Below are positions 38,883-49,830 of a stretch of 64,000 bases of DNA, piece by piece (the first letter of the stretch is position 1; the number at the start of each line of letters is the position of its first letter). The position numbers were made by a program, and so were the translations under genes. The DNA is from Margaritifera margaritifera (Eukaryota; Mollusca; Bivalvia; Unionida; Margaritiferidae): positions 806,001-870,000 of the forward strand of contig JAQPZY010001297.1 of the NCBI GenBank assembly GCA_029931535.1. The letters are read 5' to 3'. A model generated the notes under the pieces. That model was not told the DNA's origin. It was given only the letters and a program-made list of their open reading frames with translations, and ran no database searches.

Positions 38883-39320
38883 ATGCTCATTGGCATCGTC
38901 AAAATCGCGGCCCTCAACGGAGCTATCGATCAAAATCCTTTTGAGTTCCAACATTTCGATGTGTACAAGAGAGATGTCACCCGAGATTGTCAGGCGTTGT
39001 GTACCAGACTCTTTGAACCTAACTGTGCCCAGAAATATTACTGGAGATCTTACTTGACTCAGTTTGAAGCCCTTAGGACAATTAGGAACCAACAGTAGCC
39101 ATTGTATTTCGTGCGACGATTGTGCATGAGGATATGCTTTGTGGGTCTTTGATTTCACTCCGGAACAAGGCGGCGACGAGAGACATTTCCACCATATAAA
39201 ATCAGGCAAACTTTGTGTGGAACTTCAGTTTGCACTAGTTCTGGCAAACACAGTGAACGTCAATTTGTGACAATACTCTAGAAATCAGCAGTTTGAGTGA
39301 AGTGATCCTAGACTATTAAA
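38883..39320 (+). pseudogene. C-terminal fragment of the major capsid protein
   Basis: It begins LIGIVKIAALNGAIDQNPFE, matching the last third of the capsid protein at 16.07 kb, and continues with FDVYKRDVTRDCQALCTR and RSYLTQFEAL. Remnants of LWVFDFTPEQ-like and LEISSLSEVIL-like ends follow in other frames. The N-terminal two-thirds are deleted together with the neighbouring minor capsid and pVI/pX-like genes. Confidence 0.8.
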
Positions 39321-39326
39321 AAACAG

Positions 39327-39770
39327 ATGGAATATGTGGAGGTAGGCGAAGAGGATGTTTTCTATTCAGAACAAAAGCAGCAATCACAGACAAGTGAACA
39401 AAACAAAAATACTGTCATGATGTCAAGATGGTCAGAACAAGAACAACACTTAGTCTCCTGTTTTGCTCGTCACTTAGCTGAAAGAATCAAACTGACCAGA
39501 AAACGTTGTTATGGATGTCAGATCGATCATAGTCAGAAACAACCCGACAAATACGTGATCATGAGTCAAGAAGACAAGTTGGAAGAGTGTCTGGAATACG
39601 CATGGACCCTCATCTCAGAAGAGAAGACTTTGAAAGAGTGATATAAAAGTTTGTGTAACCATTGCTTACCTTCATTGACTTCTTTGGAAACGAAACGCAT
39701 CGAAACTCTCTTGCAACAGAGAACGGAGAGTTCCCTATCATATACTTACTTGACAGATATTTGCAATGAA
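39327..39770 (+). pseudogene. Conserved Polinton unknown, decayed copy
   Basis: A frame with SRWSEQEQHLVSCFARHLAE and CYGCQIDHSQKQPDKYVIM is homologous to the gene at 15.02-15.61 kb. It is open for 104 codons and then continues past a TGA (39,640) with SLxTxETKRIETLL-like sequence. It has a start codon upstream in the same frame, supporting a single intact ancestral gene. Confidence 0.75.
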
Positions 39771-39812
39771 AAGGCCAAGTGTTAACTCACGACTTATCAT
39801 TACCTGTGAACA

Positions 39813-40345
39813 ATGAATACCTCGGAACTGCATTACCTTCTGACTCACAGTTCGTACGCAACTTCTTGGAATCCAGTGGTGTGTCCTAAAGATGAAAACC
39901 TGTGTCATCAACAAGGACGATAGTCATCGCCAAGGGACCCACTGGGTAGCCGTCTACTTTCCAACGACCACAGCGTGGAATATTTTAATTCTTATAAATT
40001 ACCGCCTCTGGAAGACGACATCATCGACTGTATGAGAAGAAATGCTGTATCCACTCAATTCAATAATGTGAGATAACAAGGATCAGATCCCGTTGTGTGT
40101 GGACAATATTGTGTGTATTTTCTTTATCAACACAGTCTTGGATCTCCCTTACAACATTTAGTAACTTGTTTTGACAGTGAGTTCTCTAGAAAGGATGGTA
40201 GAATAGAAAGGTGGTTTTGTGAACATTATGGCTATTTTCTTTAGCACAGAAACGTTGTGTATATCGATGGCAAAATGACACTGTACTAGAGGATCATTGT
40301 CTTACTCCACAACGTTGTCGACTTTGTAAATACATTCATGTGTAA
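39813..40345 (+). pseudogene. Adenain-like protease, decayed copy
   Basis: It starts MNTSELHYLLTHSSY, then WNPVVCPKDE. GTHWVAVYF (catalytic His) and the CGQYCVYFL block (with the Cys) are recognisable in different frames. Two or more frameshifts and stops are present. The end (CRLCKYIHV) matches the CQPCRYVPV end of the intact gene. Confidence 0.82.
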
Positions 40346-40529
40346 TGTTTTGCTATTTGTAAATGAAGAGGAAGAGACTAGCCATAAACTTCCCTCTTCA
40401 TTGTTTTTGATGATGTTTTAGTGAGCGGGCTGATTTTTAAAAAAAAAAAGTGTTCTTTTGGACATGCTCTTTCACATTCTTTCTGATGATCTTTGTATTA
40501 AAAATGGTTTCTTTCATGTCCACGTACCG

Positions 40530-40610
40530 AATCTAAGGGATGTTTTCCTTCACGTCCGTGTGTCTCACATATAAAGTGGTGCGTTCACCAGTTGTGTCAC
40601 ACATTCCAGT
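40530..40610. repeat. TIR remnant of the decayed Polinton
   Basis: GGATGTTTTCCTTCACGTCC, then CATATAAAG and TTCACCAGTT parallel the complete element's TIR segment at about 31,218-31,285 (ATGTTTTCCTTCACGACC, ATATATATAAAA, TTCACCGGTT). It is the only terminal sequence I can find for this copy. Confidence 0.6.
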
Positions 40611-41204
40611 CAGGAGCCAGCTGTCCAGCAAGTCACATCGTCCCGACATCGTCAACACGTCCTGTGGTAGGATGAAGGGGAGGGGGTCACCTGTGTTTAC
40701 ATACGGACTGCCACGTGCACGTAATGACCAGCCTACTACTGTATACAGTCGACCTCTGTCATGCAGGAAGTCAGAGGCATACGTGCATATACGTGGCAGT
40801 ACGGCACAGAAGATGGCTAACCTACCCCCACCACCAGAGCCGAAGCCCCTTAAGAGCAGGCACCGAGTCGAGGAGTACAAAGGGCTGGCAAAGACCCTCC
40901 GGAAGTACTCCGACGCAGCACGTGCAGCCTGCCCAGCCATGAGCTGAAACTAGGAGGGAGCAGGGAGGACAACGCAGGAACCAGGGGAGCGAGCTACAGT
41001 ATGCAGCCTATAACGCAGACCCAGGCCAACCCTACGCCCACCAGTAGAGACAGGCGACCCATAAAGCTCCAGCCTCAGACGATTTGCTGTCGACAGCCGG
41101 AATCGAACCAGCCTGCTGTCAGAAGAGGGGGGGGGGCCGTAGAGCAGACCGAATATGGAGAGGCTCTCCCCACCAAGCTAACTGGTCAAAATTGCCTGAC
41201 TGTT
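40611..41204. other. GC-richer unassigned region with proline-rich frames
   Basis: An open plus-strand frame (40,540-40,947) includes PPPPEPKPLKSRHRVEEYKG and ends in a short basic helix. It directly precedes an R1 hairpin, like the degenerate coding-looking stretches before other R1 hairpins (48.7-49.0 and 58.1-58.3 kb). It may be part of an R1 unit. I cannot name it. Confidence 0.35.
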
Positions 41205-42095
41205 ATAGGGTTTTCCTTTCGAATTTTTGAAAACCCTTTTTGATTATACTCTTTATATCACAAATTTGATCTATTTCGAACCACCGTCAAAAATATAATC
41301 TCTAAATTATTATCTGTGCGTGATACAAAAATGATATGAGTAACTTGTACTCGTTTATTGGTATTATTTTTGGACAAAATATGTACACTATGTACGCAAA
41401 ATTCAAAATTATACGGAATTAAATAAACAAAATTCGAAACTCGAAAGAAGTGTCATAATTAAATATGTGGTTTACACATTATTGGTATTAGGGACAGCCC
41501 GACTTAGCTAACTGGGCAGAATTTGATCATGTACGTTCCTGGCGTTTCAGCTCTCCGTCACGCTTCGCGCTTTCGCTTGCCAAGTCCGTGCTGCCTGCCA
41601 CTCCAGACTGAGCCCTTGAAGCAATTATGTAAATAAGTGCGCTATCGTGCACCTGTATAACTGTAAACATTGTGGTTCTAGTCCTATGTACAGGTATAAA
41701 CACACACACCCCAATATCATGCCTTCAGTGAACCCCCGTTTGTGGGGAAACCATGCATTGATGGTGGGGTGTGTTAATTGTACACATCCTCCAATATCGC
41801 GCACTTCAATGAACCCCCTTAATTGTGGGGAAACCATGCTGCGATGGAGGGGTGTACTAAATCAGTAAAGTGTCAGGTGTGTTGCAAACTGTCAACACAC
41901 CTGACCATAACATTAGTGTGCTCAGCACACACTGAACCCCCCTATGCGTGCTTCGCACGCTGTGGGGATAAATAGTCGTACATGCCCGAGGGGCGAACAC
42001 GACTTTAATTCAAGTATAATAATAATAAAAACAGTTGTGTCATAGTCTTCAGTCAGTAGAGCAACAAGCAACACATAGAAGTACTTAAACTAGAG
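41205..42095. repeat. R1 composite repeat, copy 1
   Basis: It opens with a small stem-loop (GGGTTTTC 41,208-41,215 paired with GAAAACCC 41,229-41,236). The shared core GGGACAGCCCGACTTAGCTA (41,491) and GGGCAGAATTTGATCATGTA follow. Next is a block with TGTAAACATTGTGGTTCTAG, TCCTATGTACAGGTATAAAC and GGGGAAACCATGC (41,660-41,860). It ends CAGTTGTGTCATAGTCTTCA just before an ATG. The same landmarks recur at 47.25, 47.64, 49.02, 55.3, 57.13 and 58.78 kb. Confidence 0.75.
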
Positions 42096-42260
42096 ATGGA
42101 AGCGATGATACCGTCCCGCACTTTGCATGCAATCCAGGGCTGAGGTCTTAGGATTGCATCAGGGTGGAGCCTTCGGGCTCAGGCAAGAAGAACAACTCTT
42201 CTGCTTATATGAGAGGAGGATTCAAACGACAACAGATACAGTAGAAGTAGCCCCCCAAGA
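42096..42260 (+). pseudogene. R1-associated short ORF, decayed
   Basis: The ATG at 42,096 gives MEAMIPSRTLHAIQG, then TGA, then in the same frame LRIASGWSLRAQARRTTLLL, then TGA. It aligns with the open frame at 57,715 (IASGWSLNAQEKRTTLFLIW) and with 48.16 kb. Function unknown. Confidence 0.55.
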
Positions 42261-42295
42261 AGACCGGGACACGAAGGAACAACTGAAGCGGCGAG

Positions 42296-43672
42296 TGTCA
42301 CGGAATTGTATAAATCCCCTTTTTTTATTAAATACATGTACTCGGGTTTCGTTTTTCATTGTAACAACGATACCCGAAGTTGATTTATGTATATTGTACA
42401 ATATTTCGAAACAGTGAGTTCGGTTCACCCTATGCTGCACGTGCGAAGTGCTTTCGATGGGAAAAACCGAATACATCAAGCGCAGTGACGATGTAGGGTT
42501 GCATCGTTTGTGTATAAATGCCTCACCGTAAGACTAAATCTTAACATTACGGAACGTCTTGTCAGTAAGCAGTCTACTTAAGGATTTGCACATCTTAAGC
42601 TGTAGAGGTATGTAAGTTATTTATTAATTTCTGATGTATATTTTCTATGTAGCTTCGGCTTGCGTAGTACAATGCAAATATTTTCTATTCTTGTGTGTGA
42701 CTTAATAAGAGCTTTATATTAGCAATATAAAGTGGCATTTTTAGGAAACGTTTAGTACCATAGGATTCTTATTGGACACGGGTAGGTTCACTTCTGAGCT
42801 TGTTTATTGCTTTGTAATGTTGTGCCAATAATGTAATTTGTATAACTTACCGTATATAAAGTCATTGCGTGTTATCGTATATGCCCGTGTCAATCATAAT
42901 ACACGGTGTTAGATTTATTTTCAGCTGGTCAGAGTCGACGAGGCCCCAGCTGTAGAGCTGACCATAGAAGTTGACCATATCAGCTGTAAAGCTGACCATA
43001 GCAGCCGTAGAGCTGAATTAACAGTGTGTTACGGGTTGAGTAGCAGCTGATCGGGCGTTGCTGACCGATTGCTGGGGACTCATTGCTTGATTGATCAAGG
43101 AATTGAATGGTGGTCGGTGACTACCTTTAATACTGACTGCTTGATTGACCAGTGTGACTGGTAGCCAAGTGTGCCAGTGACGGAGTGTTTTGAGTTACTC
43201 CATACATGTAATCTTTTAGCCGTGGGCTAATTTTGGGGTTTGTGATACCCAGTGGTTTGCAATTGTAAAGATATTTTGTGTGATATCTATCCCATTGTTT
43301 TCATCATTTTATTATTTGAATAAAGTACCTCATTTTTCATTATTTGAGCGTATACATTTTTACTATATGAGTAAAGTACATCATTTTTACTATTTGAGTA
43401 AAACACATCATTCTTTTCGACGTTTGAAATTACTGTTAATCACTAACCTTTGTCCTTGTACTGTGTAAGGTTATTTATTTGTATTTACATTTGGGTTACA
43501 TTATTAGGTTCTTGCGGATTATGTTAATTTGTCCAATATTTGGATCTTATACACGCACGTATTAATCATATCCTTTTCCCATTCAAGTCATTCATCAATA
43601 AACATTGCATTTGTATCACCATCAAAATTGTTCTGTTATAAATCCGAAATCCAACCTGGTTATCTTGTTACA
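42296..43672 (+). repeat. Candidate 5' LTR of a Ty3/gypsy element
   Basis: It starts TGTCACGG and ends TTGTTACA, one base before a tRNA-like primer-binding site, as an LTR should. TATA-like TATAAATCC (42,308) and TATAAATG (42,513) and a poly(A)-type AATAAA near 43,597 lie inside. There is no second LTR in the window to confirm the limits, because the element is truncated at 47.25 kb. Confidence 0.5.
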
Positions 43673-43673
43673 A

Positions 43674-43691
43674 TGGTGTCAGAAGTGGGAT
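43674..43691 (+). other. Primer-binding site, tRNA-Leu type
   Basis: TGGTGTCAGAAGTGGGAT would pair with a tRNA whose 3' end reads ATCCCACTTCTGACACCA. From memory of animal tRNAs this is a tRNA-Leu 3' end. Its location right after a TG...CA terminus supports an LTR retrotransposon starting here. Confidence 0.7.
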
Positions 43692-43831
43692 CTCGGATTT
43701 AACGGAACACTAAAATTGTTGTTTCATTATTCTTGTATGATATTATGTGTGTTTCAGACGTTCTTGATAAGACAGTGAGGTTAAGTAGCCATATAACATT
43801 ACTTTATTAAGGGGTTTTTTTGGTACACATT

Positions 43832-45889
43832 TAATGTTTTTGTTGCCTTCTGAGAAGGAAAATACGGTTTTGTTTGTTGAAATCATAGCAATTACGCATT
43901 TTTTTTTTTTTTGCACAATAGTGCACTTTAGGTTGGTCATATCAGATTTTTGAAATGTCGTCAATGAAAGAACTTGTGGAACTGGTGAAACAGTTTGGCT
44001 ACGAAGGGGAGTCTCGCAGAACTTTTGTTCGTGAAGAACAGGCTAGAGAAAGGGATCAGAGGGTAAAGGAGAAAGATGTAGAAAGGGAAAAGTTAGAACT
44101 AGAGAAGCAGGCTGAGGAAAGAAAGATAGCATTTGAAAGGGAGAGGATGGTATTTGAGAAGGAGAAGACATAGTTAGAGAAACAAGCTGAGAAGGAGAAG
44201 ATAGAATTAGAAAAGCAAGCAGAGGAGAAGAGAGAGTTAGAAAAACAGGCCGAAAGTGAAAGGATAGGATAGTAAAGGGAAGCAGAAAGGGAGAAGGCAG
44301 AACTGCTTAAAGAAATAGAGGATAGAAAGTTAGAAGGGGAAAAACGAGTGAGGTTAGAAGCTTTGGAGATAGAAGATATAAATAGGAAGAGGGAAATCAG
44401 AGCAATTCTGAGCTATTGAAAACCAAACGGGAGGGGGGACATGATTCTAAACTGAGAGGTCCAAAATTGCCCCCATTTGAAGACTATAAAGATAACATGG
44501 ATAGTTATCTAAACAGGTTTTGAAAGGTACGCCGCTGTACAAAAATGGAAAAAACACGATTGTTCGCTCCATCTTAGCGCGTTGCTTAATGGTAAAGCGT
44601 TAGACGTGTATTCTCGTTTACCCGCGGCCGATTCGCTAAATTACCTCGCGTTGAAAGAAGCACTTCTGAAGAAATACGAGCTAACCGAGCAAGGGTTTCG
44701 CAAGAAGTTTAAGTATAGCAAACCCGAGAGAGGCGAGACATTCACCCAGTTCGTCAGTAGGACGTGCAATTACTTGCAGCAATGGGTGGAATGTGGTAAA
44801 GTCGTGAAGACATTTGAGGGTCTTATCGATTTCTTGCTTCGGGACCAGCTATTGACAACTTAATGTTTTTGTTGCCTTCTGAGAAGGAAAATACGGTTTT
44901 GTTTGTTGAAATCATAGCAATTACGCATTTTTTTTTTTTTTGCACAATAGTGCACTTTAGGTTGGTCATATCAGATTTTTGAAATGTCGTCAATGAAAGA
45001 ACTTGTGGAACTGGTGAAACAGTTTGGCTACGAAGGGGAGTCTCGCAGAACTTTTGTTCGTGAAGAACAGGCTAGAGAAAGGGATCAGAGGGTAAAGGAG
45101 AAAGATGTAGAAAGGGAAAAGTTAGAACTAGAGAAGCAGGCTGAGGAAAGAAAGATAGCATTTGAAAGGGAGAGGATGGTATTTGAGAAGGAGAAGACAG
45201 AGTTAGAGAAACAAGCTGAGAAGGAGAAGATAGAATTAGAAAAGCAAGCAGAGGAGAAGAGAGAGTTAGAAAAACAGGCCGAAAGTGAAAGGATAGGATA
45301 GTAAAGGGAAGCAGAAAGGGAGAAGGCAGAACTGCTTAAAGAAATAGAGGATAGAAAGTTAGAAGGGGAAAAACGAGTGAGGTTAGAAGCTTTGGAGATA
45401 GAAGATATAAATAGGAAGAGGGAAATCAGAGCAATTCTGAGCTATTGAAAACCAAACGGGAGGGGGAACATGATTCTAAACTGAGAGGTCCAAAATTGCC
45501 CCCATTTGAAGACTATAAAGATAACATGGATAGTTATCTAAACAGGTTTTGAAAGGTACGCCGCTGTACAAAAATGGAAAAAACACGATTGTTCGCTCCA
45601 TCTTAGCGCGTTGCTTAATGGTAAAGCGTTAGACGTGTATTCTCGTTTACCCGCGGCCGATTCGCTAAATTACCTCGCGTTGAAAGAAGCACTTCTGAAG
45701 AAATACGAGCTAACCGAGCAAGGGTTTCGCAAGAAGTTTAAGTATAGCAAACCCGAGAGAGGCGAGACATTCACCCAGTTCGTCAGTAGGACGTGCAATT
45801 ACTTGCAGCAATGGGTGGAATGTGGTAAAGTCGTGAAGACATTTGAGGGTCTTATCGATTTCTTGCTTCGGGACCAGCTATTGACAACT
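43832..45889. repeat. 1,029-bp tandem duplication of leader and gag
   Basis: 43,832-44,860 and 44,861-45,889 are almost identical. I see only two differences: ATAG versus AGAG near 44,170/45,199, and one G/A change near 44,435/45,464. 1,029 is divisible by three. The near-identity means a very recent duplication or an assembly artefact. Confidence 0.92.
43955..44863 (+). pseudogene. gag, first duplicate (truncated by the duplication)
   Basis: The ATG opens a coiled-coil Lys/Glu-rich N-terminal region (EREKLELEKQAEERKIAFE) with TAG at 44,171 and further stops. A frame from 44,582 then holds the gag capsid-like domain (LNGKALDVYSRLP, then ALKEALLKKYELTEQGFRKK and FTQFVSRTCNYLQQW). That frame ends where the second copy starts. 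Related to SCAN/gag domains of Ty3/gypsy elements. Confidence 0.8.
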
Positions 45890-46051
45890 TGTGGCAAGGA
45901 GTTGTATTTATTCTTGAGGGAAAAGTCCTTCACGAATATATATGACATGGCCACACAGGCGGATTTATTCGCTAAAGCTCGGGGAGGTTCACAGAATGTC
46001 ATCTCGCAAAGGCGGGAATCAGGTCAAGGACCAAAAACCCAGGGAACCTGA
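44984..46051 (+). pseudogene. gag, second duplicate (continues into the nucleocapsid)
   Basis: Same coiled-coil start as the first copy, open to a TAG at 45,299-45,301 that is shared by both copies. The capsid-like domain then runs from 45,611 to 46,051. It reads on through ELYLFLREKSFTNIYDMATQ and a helix LFAKARGG before the zinc knuckle region. Because the shared stop predates the duplication, gag was already defective. Confidence 0.8.
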
Positions 46052-47093
46052 AAAACCTGCCAGGGATAATCAGGGAAGGCATAAGGACAAGCAATGTTTC
46101 ACTTGCAAGGAGTGGGGTCATATCTCCCCCAATTGTCCTAAGCGGAAGGGATCGGTCCAGATAGTCGCGGTGGCCATTGAAGGCAGACGGTCAGATGATG
46201 GAAAACTCGATGGTTCCCAGCTGGCTAACCGGCAAGCAGAGCACGAGCCAGTGGTGCGTGCAGAGATCGTTCGCGACGCTATAGAATTGATCGGCACGTG
46301 TATTTTCCCTGAGGCAAGGGTACCGACAGCGAGTGGCACTGTCAACGGACAAAAGGTGACCGTTTTACGAGACACAGGGTGCACTAGTGTAGTCGTGAAA
46401 CGGAGCCTCGTTCGCGATGACCAATTGCTTGGGTTTAAATCGCCTTGTATGCTACTGGACCAAACAATTGACCACGTTCCCGTCGCAAGGATAGTTATCG
46501 AAACACCTTTTCTGGCCGGAACCGTTGAAGCGTTGTGCATAGCCAACCCGATCTATGAACTTACGATTGGCAATGTACAGGGATCTAGACTCTCAACCAT
46601 GTCAGACTTCCGATTCCCGATCATCCAAGCAGTGCAAACTAGAGCTCAGGTAAAGGAAGATAGCAAACCCCTACGTAAAGTAAAGGTACCGGAAGCCATC
46701 ACTGATATCTCCCGTGAAGAATTTTTGAACGAGCAAGAACGTGACGCGTCTCTACGCGTAACCGCAGATAAAGTGTTGTCGGGTACTGTGAGGAAGTGTA
46801 AGAACGGGGGGTCCTCTAAATTTCTACTTCGAAAGGGTTTAATGTACAGGGAATTTACTACGCCTGATGATAGGAAGTTCTTGCAACTAGTTGTTCCCCA
46901 GGAATTCAGGTCGCATGTACTCAAGGTCGCGCACGAATCGAGTATGGCGGGTCATTTAGGTATGAGGAAAACAACTGATAGGGTATTACGAGAATTCTAT
47001 TGGCCCGGTGTCAATAGCGATGTAGCGCGGTTTTATCGTTCGTGCGATGTATGCCAGAAGACGGTCTCTAAGGGAAGGATAACTAGAGTATAG
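46052..47093 (+). CDS. Ty3/gypsy pol fragment: zinc knuckle, protease and integrase H2C2 domain
   Basis: In one open frame (open from 45,942; conserved sequence from about 46,080) lie a CCHC knuckle (CFTCKEWGHISPNC) and an aspartic protease with VTVLRDTGCTSVVVKRSLV. A linker follows, and then an integrase zinc-binding domain (HESSMAGHLGMRKT, then FYWPGV and CDVCQK). The integrase head comes straight after the protease, with RT sequence following, as in the Gmr1-type arrangement where IN precedes RT. The catalytic integrase core is missing before the RT piece. The frame stops at TAG (47,091). Confidence 0.82.
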
Positions 47094-47097
47094 TTAG

Positions 47098-47250
47098 GTC
47101 AGAGTGAAAGACGGGACAAACCGTTTTTGCATTGACTTTCGGCAACTGAATAAAATCACCGTGTTCGATGCAGAACCAATACCAGACATAGAAAATTTAT
47201 TTTCAAAGTTGGCAGGTCATAAATACCTTTCCAAGCTTTCCTTACCAAGG
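47098..47250 (+). pseudogene. Reverse transcriptase fragment (start of palm)
   Basis: VKDGTNRFCIDFRQLNKITV, then DAEPIPDIENLFSKLAGHKY and LSKLSL, is the first RT block of a Ty3/gypsy polymerase. It breaks off at about 47,250, where R1 repeat sequence begins. The YxDD active site and RNase H are gone. Confidence 0.88.
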
Positions 47251-47405
47251 GATATTGGCACCTGCATACCTGTAAACATTGTGGTTCTAGTCCTATGTAC
47301 AGGTATAAACATTTATACACCCCCCCCAATATCGCGCCTTCAATGAACCCCCTTAATTGTGGGGAAACCATGCAGCGATGGAGGGGTGTGACAATAGCGT
47401 TCTTA
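47250..47405. repeat. R1 fragment joined to the RT sequence
   Basis: TGTAAACATTGTGGTTCTAG, TCCTATGTACAGGTATAAAC and GGGGAAACCATGCAGCGATG match 41,660-41,860 of R1 copy 1. The junction with RT coding sequence is abrupt, so R1 inserted into, or was fused with, the retrotransposon. Confidence 0.75.
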
Positions 47406-48092
47406 ACGCTTTAACGTGTCAGGTGTGTTGCAAACTAGCAACACACTTGACTACAAATAAATAGTGTGCATTGAACACACTTTAACCTCCCAAGTCTCTA
47501 ATTCAAATTCATTCATTCAGTTACTTTAACCCGGATATTTTTTTTTTCTTCGGAAAATTGGATGTACACCATGAACACTAAATTTAAAAAATGGTAGGGA
47601 TTAGGAAAATTCTTAAAACTGTTTAAATGTAATCGCAATTACAATATGTGTCTAACACACAATTGGTATTAGGGACAGCCCTATTTAGCTAACTGGGCAG
47701 AATTTGATCATGTACATTCATGGCGTTTTAGTACTTTCGTCATGCTTCGAGCCTCCCTTGCCGAGTCCGTGCAGCCTGCCACTCTAGACATCAATTAAGT
47801 AGTGTGCCGTGCGCACACCCGTAACCCTGTAAACATTGTGGTTCCATTCCTATGTACAGGTATAACTTATTGTACACACCCTCCCATTCGTGCTTTCAAA
47901 TAACCCCCATAGTTCGGAAACCATGCAACCCGGCAACCCACTTGACGAGAATTAAATCGTGTGCTAAACACACAGTTCAATCCCTTAGTGCGTGCTTCGC
48001 ACGCATTGGGGGTAAATAGACGTACATGGTCGACGGACCGCACACGTCTTTAATCCAAATTAACTAAAAGTTGTTTCATCGTCACATTCACA
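47406..48092. repeat. R1 composite repeat, copy 2
   Basis: It contains TGTGTCTAACACACAATTGG, GGGACAGCCC (47,672), GGGCAGAATTTGATCATGTA (47,694) and another TGTAAACATTGTGG block (47,829). A self-complementary GTGCGTGCTTCGCACGCA is at 47,988, and it ends ATCGTCACATTCACAGTT before the next ORF. No hairpin is seen at its left side. Confidence 0.7.
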
Positions 48093-48101
48093 GTTAAGAC
48101 A

Positions 48102-48455
48102 TTGAATAGAGCAGAACTAGTGATGAAGCAAGAGATAGTTACAGGAGGCGTGGTGCCACAACGGATACCAGCTACCGCTATCATACCAATGCCTGCGCTA
48201 AGGGCCCTCAAGGCCCTAGGTAGTACGCTAGCATCTAGCAGGAGCCTAATGACAGGACTACAGCGGACTACGCTACTATTGGTGTGGGGTACTATCATAG
48301 AAGACGACGCCGGAAAATATATTACGCGGACTTGGGAGTCTGCAATGACTAGATATAATAGGAAAAGGGCTAAGAGGATGAAAGAGGTAAGGGCTTTAAC
48401 ATCTGACCACTCTACGCCTTGCCAGAATGAAACAGGCCGTATGCGGACACACTAA
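48102..48455 (+). CDS. R1-associated short ORF, open copy
   Basis: A 117-codon frame contains IIPMPALRALKALGSTLASS and LQRTTLLLVWGTIIEDD. It aligns with the short ORFs at 57,715 and 42,096 in both its hydrophobic helix and the RTTL-x-L-x-W block. It has a Lys/Arg-rich tail. I know no family; it may be a small coding part of the R1 repeat. Confidence 0.45.
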   Translation: MNRAELVMKQEIVTGGVVPQRIPATAIIPMPALRALKALGSTLASSRSLMTGLQRTTLLLVWGTIIEDDAGKYITRTWESAMTRYNRKRAKRMKEVRALTSDHSTPCQNETGRMRTH

Positions 48456-49010
48456 TCCAGTAACCGACCGGCGCAATGACTGGAAATTCGACCCCCACCC
48501 CCACCCTTTGGCAGACTGAACCCTCCACGCATACTGGGGCTACACACTCTGAAGCTGTTCCAGAACCAACGTTGCCGAAACCAAATTCAAATCTACTCAT
48601 GCCACCGACAAGGATGAAGAAGAAAAGAAGGTAGAGGAGGAGGAAAATAACCACCCAAACAACAACGTCTAATTGACATGGGGCTCAAAGTGACACTCAC
48701 ATATAAAAGAAAAGCAAGCCACTTCATAGATGCAGTACGAGACATTGCCTGGCGGTCGTTGCGCATACGGGGAAAGCCAGTAAAAAAGGAGTGGAAATTT
48801 GGGGCCCATGTGATGCATACATATTACAGGGAGCCCGATACCAAATACTCGGTGGCCAGTCTGGTTGTGATAGCAGAAAACCTGACGGAGATCCACAACC
48901 TGTGCCAGTTCCCGAATACGAAATACCAGGAGACGAGAACGGCGAAACAATGTGTGGAAGAAGACCATCCAACCAGAGAACACAGTTTGCCGAAGAAAAA
49001 ATGAATTACT
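48456..49010 (+). other. Coding-looking stretch before an R1 hairpin
   Basis: Open plus-strand frames (48,678-49,004 and 48,791-49,012) show good composition, for instance DPQPVPVPEYEIPGDENGE, but overlap in different frames. One is probably the true, broken frame of an R1 ORF. No domain recognised. Confidence 0.3.
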
Positions 49011-49014
49011 AAAT

Positions 49015-49830
49015 GCCTAAAGGTTTTCATTTTTGCTTGAAAACCTATTTCGATAACAACTTTATTTTAATTTACTGATATGTGATCCATTAGTTCACCG
49101 TTCCAAAAATAATACTTGAAATTGCCAAATTAAGAACACAAAAGATAATGGGTAACGTTGACCTGGTATTTAATTATTATAGAAAATATAATGTACACTA
49201 TGTACGCTAAATTATAAAAGGTTAGAGAAAAAGACTTTGAAAACTGTCTAGCTTGATCGCAATTAGAACATGTGGCTAACACATAATTGGTTATTAGGGA
49301 CAGCCCGACTTAGCAAACTGGGCAGAATTTTACCATGTACGTTCATTACTTTCCTTAAGCTTCGCGCCTCCCTTGATGAGACCGTGCAGCTTGCCACACC
49401 AGACATACAATTAAAAAGCGTGCGGTGCACGTAGTAATGCGTCAAATGGGTGTGCATGCTGGCAACTCATTTGACGACAAAATCCCTAATTGGGTGCTTG
49501 CACTCATTCGGGGTGAATTAAATCGTACGCGGTGTGTACAATTGAACAATAGTGTCTTGTGCACTTGTTTAATTTTAACGCAACGCACATGGCAGAATGG
49601 CCGCACGCGTTGTAGATACAAATGATCATCAGTTGTGTCATCGTCTCCAATGAACCCCCTAAGTGGAAAAAATATGCAGCGAGGAAGCGGTGTGCATTAA
49701 TTAAGTAGGGAACCCTGCGCCCATTAACAACTCGTACATGGCCAAATGGCCAAAATCGAGTATAATTCAAATTCATTCATTCATTGAGTTGTGACATCGT
49801 ACATTCGATTCTTGTGGCCCTTGAAGGACG
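49015..49830. repeat. R1 composite repeat, copy 3
   Basis: Stem-loop AGGTTTTC/GAAAACCT (49,021-49,046), TGTGGCTAACACATAATTGG and GGGACAGCCCGACTTAGCAA (49,297) follow the R1 order. ATTCATTCATTCATTGAGTT and GTGACATCGT mark the end near 49,800. The part at 49,430-49,760 has several short palindromes such as ACGTAGTAATGCGT. Confidence 0.7.

Larger units (their letters stand above)
35630..40610 (+). mobile_element. Second, decayed Polinton in opposite orientation
   Basis: The same gene order as the complete element is present on the plus strand: basic protein, core-like protein, acidic/lysine protein, integrase with chromodomain, start of the membrane protein, end of the major capsid protein, conserved unknown, protease. 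A stretch like the first element's TIR closes it near 40.54-40.60 kb. Polymerase, BIR, ATPase and the middle of the capsid cluster are missing. Every gene has stops or frameshifts. It is clearly older than the complete element. I see no terminal repeat on the left side. Confidence 0.88.
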
